Assembly: GCA_033064195.1 (NCBI GenBank)
Contig: JARBJD010000225.1
Location: 1-64,000, forward strand
Length of the DNA: 64,000 bases
Direction: 5' to 3'
Origin: Blattamonas nauphoetae
Lineage: Eukaryota > Preaxostyla > Oxymonadida
Part shown: positions 13,723 through 23,700 of the stretch, piece by piece
Position numbering within the stretch: position 1 is the stretch's first letter
How the letters are laid out: each line of letters starts with the position of its first letter
Notes under the pieces: model-generated
Told to the model about the DNA's origin: nothing
Databases searched by the model: none
The model's input: the letters and a program-made list of their open reading frames with translations, nothing else
Program-made: the position numbers and the translations under genes

Positions 13723-13814
13723 CGTTCACTTCCAAAAAATTGGTGTCTTGAAGGGAGAACTGCAGTAGATTGTCACTTCACGATACATCATGATCAATCG
13801 CTATGTTTTAATGA

Positions 13815-14168
13815 TGAGCAACGGACGGACAAAACGTCGTTCTCCTCGGACATCGGACAGAGCACAAGTCCAAGCAAAAAAGAAGTGTTTCATGTGACCC
13901 AAAGAGCTGTTCAATCCTCAAATTTATATCATCAATGCGTCTAAAATGATGTAATTATCCAGATTTTGTGATTTAAACTGAGAAAAAAACACGTACTGAG
14001 AATTCGGACAAAATGACCCATTAATTGCAGAAATGTCCAAGCTTGTCCGATCTTGGACATCCGCTCTTTTGTTGAAAAACGGAATCATCTAAATTTCTTC
14101 ACCATCGAATGATGATCAGTTGAAAACGGACAAAACTGTCCTGTCCTGGACATGTCCGGATCGTCCTC
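13815..14168. repeat. Cluster of GGACA/TGTCC words
   Basis: Around a dozen GGACA or TGTCC words fall in ~350 bp, some paired into small palindromes (for example TGTCCTGTCCTGGACATGTC). Similar words recur at 17253-17300 on the far side of the coiled-coil gene, including a perfect hairpin. They may be the ends of a decayed element or protein-binding sites; neither is shown. Confidence 0.45.
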
Positions 14169-14561
14169 CCCATCTCAATTTGTCTTCGTCGTACATTTTC
14201 TCTCAGAGCCAATTCCATCACAATTTGAATGTCGATGATCGGTCAAAACCTCTTTTGTCTTGCTCTCAATCATTTTTTATTTGCATTGAATGAAAATAAG
14301 CGGAGATCTTCTCGATTCAATATTCACTCTTCTCCATGCTATCTTTGACATTCAATTGCATTGAAACCTGAAAAATTCACACAATAGGTTTGCCTCTCCA
14401 TTGTTTTGACATCTTAATCGCATATTTCTCTTCTTTAGTCGATAAATACTGCTCCACTCCTCCAAACAAGCCGGAATTCCGATTTATCAAAGATCATGAG
14501 GAATCTGATGACTGTTTTGCCTTAGAACCTTGATTACACATCCTCTCTCAACGATTTAATC

Positions 14562-16929
14562 ATGTCTCTTTTCTACCTCACTCCGACGGACGAATCACAC
14601 GAAAGTTTTTCTCTGATCGTCTCTTTCGATCTTGTAGACTGTGTTACGTTCGGTGAAGAAGTGGCCGAACATTATTGTCCCATACCCTTCAAAGAAGACG
14701 ACTCGAGATTCGAAATGACCTTCGCTCGCCGTAAACGACGGCCAACACCACACCCGGACTCGTCGCATCGAAGGCGGGATCTGTCGTCGGATGGGACTGT
14801 GCCCTCACCATCTTTCGAGAATGAGGACTCGATGTTGGATCAGCTGAACAATCCGATGTATTCTCTTCGCAGGACCCTCTCACTAAACGGCAGAAAGAGC
14901 TGATCGTTTCAATCTGCTTCGAAAACCAGAACCAGAAGGAGGATAACATGAATATTGAAGAGACTGTTGCTGATCTCAGAATGGAGATCGAGCAATTGAA
15001 ACATGAAGCTCGCATTGCGAAAACTGAACGAGTCGCAGTGAAAGAGGATTTCGACGAGAAGCCAACGAAAGAGGAGCGGATGCGAGAGCGTGATCATCAG
15101 ATGAAGCAGAAAGAGAAGACAATGGCTGAGGGAGGAAGGAATTGGAGAAGTTGAAGAATGAGAACAGGTCACACCGTTCGTCGCCTCTCTCCTCTCGAAC
15201 AGGCAAGCTCAGTGCTGATCAGGAATCGAACCAGAAGAAAGAATCACAAACCAATGCTCAATTTGGGATGCTCGTCGAAGATTTGGAGCGGACATCACAA
15301 CAACTCCACAGAGCCAGAACAGAAATCAGTCAGCTTGTCGAAAAGAACGAGAAAGGGCAGCGAGAGAAAGCAAATCTGAAGAAAACAAACTCGCATCAGG
15401 AGACGCAGATCCTGTCCATGCAGGGCGAGAACGCTCAACAGAAGAAGGCGGAACTAGAGACGGAGTTTGAGATGGTGAAGAAAGAGAAGAGAGAGCTGAA
15501 GGAGAAAGCTCGTGCTTTTGACAGGAACAAGGTCACACCAGAAACAGGACAACACTTGGTCACTCTGCACAACACGAATAGCGCTCTGAAGCAGACCATC
15601 CAACAACTTGAAGAAACAAACAGAGATCTTGAAGAGAACAACGAAGGACTGCAGGAGAAAGTGAACAAGCTGACGAAACAACAAGACGCGCTGCAGAAGC
15701 AGGACGACATCATTCAGGAGACAATCCTCAAGCTGTCGACCATCATGCGACAGGATGCCGACGAGAAAGGGTTGTTTGAGGATAGATTGTTGTTCGATGA
15801 CGATTCGCACTCGTCGAGTCTGAATTCGCGAGACAGAAAGAAGAGGAAGAAGCAGAAGAAAGCTGTCTGGATCTCGAAGGACGAGGACATCCGTGAAATC
15901 CATTCGGACGATCTGGATTTGGGTGATTTGGACTACGCGGAGACGACAGTTCTGACCAACCTACTGGACAAGAATCACAGTCAGATTGTGGAAGAGACAC
16001 AGCAGCGGAACGAAGCGTATCTTGAGACGTCAGGAAGAAAGTTTGGACGATCAAGAACACTCTCGCACAGTGCTCATCTCACCCACTCGCTCAGATCTGC
16101 CAACAGAACTCGGTCATCCAAACGTGGCAGAAGCAGCAGGATCTCCTCCTTTCAGAGCGGGACAGAGAGTTGAAAGAGAAGGACGATATTCACGCGGCCA
16201 TCCAACAAGAGACCCTCCTCACTCTGCGTGAGAAGCAGGACAAGATCGAAGACATCAACATTCAGCGGCAAAGAAACATCGTCACGAACGACCAGCTCGA
16301 GTCAAGTGTTGCCGAAGGTGCATCTTGACAACCCCTCAACAGCCCACTCCATCTGTCCTCAGGCACACGAGCCACCGATGGCTCTTAGACCAGCAAAGAA
16401 CGAGCTTGTGAGGCCGTACGCGTCGGAGTTTCATTCGCTGATCAACCAAATCAACAAAAACAAACAGAGATTCCCAAATCTGTCGCAGACGGAACATGAC
16501 GTGATGATCAACCTCCTCTCGTCCTTCTTCGTCCTCCTCCTCCCGCCCTCGCTCATCCAATCGTTCACTGCGAACACCTTCCCAACACTCGACACAGCCA
16601 AGTTGAACGACACAATCTTCGACTCGCCGTACGTCTCGCAGTTGGTGGAATGTCAGATCATTCCAGTCCATACTTCCCTTCTCCACAGCCGATCCACACA
16701 CATTCTGGACCACACTTCACTCACACTCATTCCACGACCATCTGCTCTCAACTTGTTCGTGCAGAGCGCTGGAGTCTCCTCGCTCGTTCAAATCGTCCTC
16801 AACTTGACTTCTCTCTCCGACCCCAACCAGTTCGACGCGAATGTCATCCAGTCTGCCTTGTCCTCTCCCCAATCCTTCGTGTCTGCCATGTCAATGTCTC
16901 GCTTCTTCAGAATTTCATATTGCGAATAG
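14562..16929 (+). CDS. Coiled-coil protein, multi-exon (exon model uncertain)
   Basis: An N-terminal piece starts MSLFYLTPTDESHESFSLIV at an ATG. From ~14,900 to 16,310 the frames encode charged heptad-like coiled coil (MEIEQLKHEARIAK; LEETNRDLEENNEGLQEKV; RELKEKDDIHAAIQQETL). A Leu/Ser-rich globular C-terminus ends at the TAG at 16929 (IKNKQ-type helix, then LNLTSLSDPNQFDANVIQSA). The frame changes along the gene. One change is solved cleanly by a 25-nt GT..AG intron (16318-16342). Others might be a 41-nt GTGATC..GAG intron near 15090-15130, a 17-nt GTATCT..CAG intron at 16017-16033, and an intron ending at the CGCAG near 14870. Simple indels are equally possible for these. The role is likely structural or cytoskeletal by composition only. 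If the short introns are false, this is a pseudogene. Confidence 0.6.
16318..16342 (+). other. Probable 25-nt intron in coiled-coil gene
   Basis: It begins GTGCATCTTGAC and ends CCTCAACAG. Removing it joins the coiled-coil frame (…QLESSVAE) to the C-terminal frame (AHSICPQAHEPP…) and skips an in-frame TGA. The proven 30-34 nt introns at 44.1-49.6 kb make such a short intron believable. Confidence 0.55.
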
Positions 16930-17790
16930 GCTCTCAAAGATAGTTGTTTGGAAATGTCAATTCTTTGATCAAAGACTGCAAGACGTTGGATCCCATCTTC
17001 TTTCTCTTCCTTCCTTTCCTCTCTCTCATCATTCACATCCTGTTCAAGTCTTCCATCATCATTTTCTCTTTCAACTTCGAGTCATGAGCACAGGTCGATT
17101 TCGAACTGTTTACAGAAGAAACACATTACAGTACTGTCTGAAGAACAACATATTATTCATGTTAAGAGATTAAATTCTTGAGTTGAGTCAATTCTCACCT
17201 GTCAACGTAGATCATGCCCTTCTTCAAAACTTACCAGTGGGGGTCTCCTAATTAGGCGCTGTCCGAGGACGGACAGCGCCTCACCTTGTCCGGACAATTG
17301 CTCCTCCCTACTATGTTTTGAAAAATTGTAAGAAAATACGAGACAGAAAGTTGAAATGAATCAAGAAAGCGTAAAGATGAAGTGATATAGTTCGCCGATC
17401 GACCTCATCAAACACGATCGAATGATCGTGACATTCTCTGAGACGATCTCGACAGTATTCTCAACATTTTGAAAATAAAACGTGTTCACATCCATATTCG
17501 ACAATTTATTACGAGAGAATAGCCTCGATGAACAACAATGTCACAACACACCTCGATCACCTTTGGCCCAGAAAGTCCACTCGTGCCAGAAATGAAATAT
17601 GGTCATCAGAAGAGAACGATGAAGATTGGTATCTGGTGTTCCGTTCAGATCATCCCTTAAGAAATGAATCATCTGAACCCTTCTAACCTTGGGTCATGGT
17701 TCTCAGTTGGAATTTACTCCAGAGAGTTGCGGTAAAGGGTTGAGTCGATCATTTTCCAAGAATTGAATTAGCCACAAATCATAGAAGCTC
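16930..17790. other. Intergenic region
   Basis: 860 bp between two same-strand genes. It holds the hairpin at 17254-17281 and AT-rich sequence with no gene I can support. The promoter of the 17791 gene must lie here, but no element is recognisable. Confidence 0.6.
17254..17281. repeat. Perfect 11-bp inverted repeat (hairpin)
   Basis: The arms AGGCGCTGTCC and GGACAGCGCCT are separated by six bases, and another TTGTCCGGACAA palindrome follows within 15 bp. It shares the TGTCC/GGACA words seen at 13.8-14.2 kb. Its function is unknown. Confidence 0.7.
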
Positions 17791-20700
17791 ATGTTCATGT
17801 CATGGCAAGTCCTCGCCCTTTTCACTGTCTTGATCTCGAGTCATTCTCTTGACAATGTGCTCTCTCTTGCCGATTTTCTCAGTTCAAACGTTCATACTCC
17901 TGTTTCAACGGATGAGTTCACTCTTTACGCAGCTCATCGCTCATATCACGCGTGCAATCATCCACTATCCTCCACAGCTCTGACCCTCATCGGAAGCCAC
18001 TCAGAACTGCAACACAGCTCGAATATTCCTTTAGCCAGAACAATATCCAAGGAATCTTTGGATTCAAACAAAATTTCAAGTGTCAACAGTCCAATGTGCA
18101 TCCTGCATGTTATCAACAGTTCTCTCTCACTTGATTCCTGGATTCTCCATGCCGATGAACCGAACACGATTCTTTCGCACGTGTCATCGTCCCACTTGAT
18201 GATTCAAAATTCGGAAATCATTTCGAACGTTCGTCAATCGCCATTTGTGGTTTCAGGAAGCGATGGAGGACAATCGACAACCATTCAGATTGTGTCATGT
18301 TCACATCATTCAACAGTGACCGATCTTCTTCCACTTGTGGACATCGACCGCAATCTGGACTGTACCAAAGTCAGCCATTCAATTGTCGATGCAAATGAAG
18401 AAAAGAACACAAGACTGCATCCTGAAAAACTTGGAGGCGACGAAATCTGTGTGATTGGCTCCTCGCTCGATATCAGTGCTGTTCACTTTCCAATCAGTTC
18501 TGGCCCACTTTTCTCGTTTGGAATGCAGAATGAAGAACGATCTGACCTCAACATCGCCAATGTCAGAATCCACACGATGCTCTCCTCGTCATCACTTTTG
18601 AATGTGACCAGCAAACGAACTCCACTTTCTGAGAACGAGAACAGATTTGGGAGTCTGATGCAGCAAGACGTTGTTGGGTGTTGCGTGTCGCTCTGCTCGA
18701 ATCACGACAGTGGGACGTCGATGCTGGATGTGAATGTTGGAGGCGACCTTCACAGCCTGAACACCTCCTTCTCCTCCTGCACCCGCGAGTCGAACACAGA
18801 AGTGTCATATGCAAGCGTGAACTCCACACAGGGACAACGATTCACATTCCTGAGCGGATCAACAACCACATCAGCCACTTTCACTCTCTGCACTTTCAGA
18901 GAAATGACAGGCTCATATGGTGATCATACTGGAGGTCCAGCGATCATCATCAGATTCACCCCCGCATCACTCAGCATCACTCAATGCTCCTTCCACGTCT
19001 GCAACGTCACTGGTGAGAATGACGATGGAGGCGCAGTCTTTATTTTATCACCTGCTTCTAACACGAACACACTGACAGTCGAGAGATCGTCCTTCACTGA
19101 ATGCAAAGCAATCGGAAACACAAGCAATTATGCAGGCTGTATCTTTTCTCGCAATATCCAACAAGTTACGATCACTGACTCCTTCTTGGAGAAAGGAGAA
19201 GCTCACCTTACTTCAGCCGTCACAGTTTATAATCAATCGATCTCAGTGTTGTCGAACTGCTCCTTTGTGGATTGTAAAGCGCTGGAGAGAGGAGCGGTCG
19301 GTTTCTTTCATGCTTCAACCATCTCAACACTGTCATGTCTCTACTTCCGAGGCTGCTCGTCAAGAGACGAACCATACTCCAAAGACATCTATTTCGAGAC
19401 TATCACCCTGTCTGCAGTATCTTCAAAGATCAACAACTGTGATTCCACTTCAGGTGCTCCAAATGTGTATTTTCTCGCGACGGATACGTCTGACAGCACA
19501 CTCATCCCACAAATCACATCCACACCGACAGTCGAAACATGCACCGTCTCGTTCAATGATGATGGAGCGTCAGTGACAGTGACAACGAAGGAAGTGATTG
19601 GAGGAGCGATGGGGATTCTGTTGGAAGGATGTCTCGTGCCTCGCTTGGTTTACGTGCAGTTTGGTGCGAATGGAGAGAATTCAACAATCGGGACAGCGAC
19701 TGTGTCATCTGGAGCGAATGGGATTCTTCCGTCAGCCACTTACTCTCTCCGCTCTTTCGCTCTTCCTGGTGATGTTGGTTCTCAATTGTTCTCTGCCTCT
19801 TCGACTCTGAAAGATGCCAACACAACGACGATGACAGTGACTGGAGTGACACTTCTGGAAGGATTGTATTCGATGCTTGTTCAGAGCACTGGTCTTCCAA
19901 TCAACATTTCGCTGACTCGCACGGACTCAACGACTCTGACAGGGGACGCTCCTCTTTATCCGTCGAGTGCGACAGGACGACTGGACTGGTTGACACAATA
20001 CGAAATCATCAATGTTGAGCGTGAGAAGAGTGGAACCAAGTCCGAAATTCGAAGAACCAACACTCTCACCTTCACCACTCCTTCCGAGCAAGCTCGAATT
20101 GCGTTTGTTCAATCTTCTTCACTGAACGGCGCGAAAGATGAAATCACTATTGTTTTCAGTGGATTCTCGCTCCCATCTGGAACAGGCTCGATTTTTGTGA
20201 AGCCGTTGGATGGATCTGATCTTGTTGAGGGAATTGTGAAGGTGTCGAAAGCATCTGAGTGCTCGGCAGTTTTTTCAGTTGGCTGGGAAGAGAACTCAAC
20301 TCATGTCTCGTTTGGGAAGACTTATGTCGTCCAGTCTGCCTCGTATGACTCAGTGTCGGTTGTGATAGATTCTGGAATCTCGTTCGTTGTTCCTTCTCCG
20401 CCTGTGATCACGTCCTTCTCTCTTCCAGCTGAATGCTCATCTGACTCGTTTTCGCTTTCTGTGACTGGACAGAACTTGCCATCTCTGGAAACATACATCG
20501 TCACCCTCTCTTCGTCCAGATCCTTCAAGATCAACTTCGCTGACGAAACGACAGGAACCGGAACGATCAAAGCTGGTTTTCCCTCGGAAATGCAGTTCCA
20601 CACAACTTATTCGATTTTGAGTGTGACGAAAGGAGGAGAACACGTCCTTCTCAACCAAACAAGCCTGACGACCCCTCTTGGCCCAACACTGGAGACAGTG

Positions 20701-23700
20701 TCGGCTGCTCTGAATGCTTCGAACAAGAACAATGTGATCTTCACTCTGACAGGCTCTCGAATGATGATTGGTCAACACACACTCTCTTTTGTGGAACAAG
20801 GCCAATCCACACAGATCACTGTTTCTGTCTCGATCGAGACATCGACAACGGGAAGTGGAGAGGAAGTTGTGTTTGGAGGGTCGAAGTTGAAATATGGGAC
20901 GACATACGAAGTGACATCGCTGACATCCGACACTCTCCACTTCGCTCTGGATGGATCTCTCACCTTCCGAACACCAGATGAACCAGCTCGAATTGTTGCG
21001 ATTTGGGTCGAGTTGGACTCGAGTGGGAACACGACGTCGATCACAGTTCGAGGACGACAGATCGCGAAAGGATCATACACAGTGAGACTGAACTCGGAAA
21101 GTGGTCCATCATTTGTTGTTTCGTTTGTGGATGAGCTGAGTGATGAGAGGAACTCGAAGATCAGTTCAGTTTCGATTTTTGGAGAATCGGCAGTTCTGTC
21201 GTTCGGGATGACATACACGCTCTTCTCTGTTGCGCCAACCTCGTCACCTTCAGCATCTCTCCTGATTGATGCGAATCCCAAGTCATTCATGATTTCTGAA
21301 CCATCTCGGATCACGGGCATCACAATTGGGAGCTTGTCGGACGCTCTGAGAACAACAGCAACACTGACGATGACAGGACGAGCGCTTGAGGCGAACAGAG
21401 ACTACGAGATCCATCTGTCAGGTGTCCCGAAAACGAGCTCATCGACAACCCACGCTGAAGCTGATGTTCGAACGATCAGGATGCGAACGGACTCTTCAAA
21501 CCCAACGAAATGTGGGTCGAAGGGAGTGGTGTTCTATCCTCACGATTCGGCAGACCTGCTGTTCGGATATGAGTACAAAGTGTATTCAGTGTCGGTTGAT
21601 GGATTGCCGATCCTGCAGAATGCTGGTCTCTCGTTCTACACACCCTCGGAGCCAGCTCGCGTGTCACGGATCGAATCGTGCTCACTGACGGGTTCGAAGG
21701 ATGTGGTGGTTGTGATTGTGAAAGGGTTTGCTCTGAAACAAGACACAACATCGATGATTGTGAAGTCAGAAGATGGGAAAGGATTTGAGAGTGATGGGAA
21801 GATTGAAGTGAAGAGCTCATCAGAATGCTGGATTAGATTCAAAGCGAGTTGGGAAGAGAACACGACTCATCTTGAGTTTGTGAAGAACTACAAACTGAAT
21901 GTTGGGAAAGGTGGATCGAACGATCTGATCATCACACCCGATTTGGCGTTCACTGTTCCTTCTGGTCCGATTGTGACATCGATTTCTGCTCCTCTCACTT
22001 GCTCGTCGTCTTCATTCTCCGTTGGAATTGTTGGGAGAGATTTTCCGATTGAATCTGGATTCACAATGGAACTGGTTGAGGGTCACTCATTTTTGGTTGA
22101 TTTCACGACGTCCACAGCAGGAAATGGAATAATCTCAGCGAGTCTGCCTGGACAGATGCAATTTGACACACTATATTGTGTGAAATGGGTGATGAAGGAA
22201 GGCCGAAAGATGAAATGTGAGTCTCTGTCGTTCCGAACACCAGTTGGACCGACATTGGTGAATGTGAGTGCAGAGCTGAACGGATCGAACATCAACAATG
22301 TGATTGTGACGCTTGAATCAGTTCGGATGCATGTTGGAGAGATGAATCTGACCGTTCAAGAACAAGGTTGGAGTCCGATTCTGGTGGATGTGAGTTTTGT
22401 TTCTTCAGAAGAAGGATCTGGTGAGGTTGTTGTTTTCGGAGGATCGAGACTGAAATATGGAACAACTTACACAGTGGTGAGTCTGACGTCGTCATCCCTT
22501 CATTGTTCACTGGACAAGACGATCACCTTCTCAACGCCAGCGACTCCTGCTCGGATCAAGACAGCGTCGTGTTCTCTTGTTGGGGACTTATTGCGAGATG
22601 GAGAAATTGTTCTGACTGGAGAAGCATTGCCAGCAGGGACAGCGTTCTCGATGTCACTGGATGAGATTGATGAAAATGGAGATGTGATTGCGAACACATC
22701 CCCCGTTGTGCTGTTCAACACCTTTGGAGGAGAGATTGGTGGTCCTGCTTTGACAACTCACACACTGTCGATTGCTCTCTTCCCTGTTCCCCAATTGATG
22801 AAATATTCTTGTTGCTACCGAATCACATCTCTGTCGATCCCGACAGTTCCGACGACAGTTGAAAAGACGGCGACGTTCGGTGTTCCCAGCGAGCCAGCGC
22901 GAATTATTGGGATTTGGGAAGATTTGGACTCGAGTGGGAACACGACATCGATCACAGTTCGAGGACGACAGATCGCGAAAGGATCATACACAGTGAGACT
23001 GAACTCGGAAAGTGGTCCATCATTTGTTGTTTCGTTTGTGGATGAGCTGAGTGATGAGAGGAACTCGAAGATCAGTTCAGTTTCGATTTTTGGAGAATCG
23101 GCAGTTCTGTCGTTCGGGATGACATACACGCTCTTCTCTGTTGCGCCAACCTCGTCACCTTCAGCATCTCTCCTGATTGATGCGAATCCCAAGTCATTCA
23201 TGATTTCTGAACCAGCTCGTGTCATCTCAAACTTTCCTCTCCTCAGCATCGACCTCCAAACTGTCACTGTCTCCATTTCTGGACGAGCCTTCCTCTTCGC
23301 TTCGTTCGCAGCTCAACTTCAGATCACCTCTCCAACGACATCGTTGCCCTTCACAACAACCGCCACTCGAATATCGCAGGAAGAGCTGAAGATGACACTC
23401 CCAATCCTGTCTGGCACACCGAGTGTGACATTTGGAGACGAGATCACGATTCTGTCGCTGACAAATGGAAGTTCAGAGATCATTCTGGATTGCTCGACGT
23501 TTGTCATTCCTCATCCTCCCCAAGTCACATCAGCCGAATGCCACTTTGTCAGTTCTCTCAACACAACCATCCAGATCGAGTTGAATGGCACGGATCTTCC
23601 TCTTCACACTGCATTTTTGGTGACACTGGATTCGGGTGACTCCATTGAGATCACATTCGACTCAACTCTGACAGGATCGACCGCTGAAATGGCGATTGGA

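Larger units (their letters stand above)
13301..14561. other. Intergenic region with tRNA-like locus and TGTCC/GGACA cluster
   Basis: No protein-coding gene is supported here. It contains the tRNA-like sequence at 13648-13722 and a dense set of GGACA/TGTCC words between 13815 and 14168. The remainder is AT-rich and shows nothing I recognise. Confidence 0.6.

Noticed and set aside
17254-17281. Hairpin as a bacterial-type terminator
   Set aside because: The gene content and introns are eukaryotic, and no T-run follows the hairpin.
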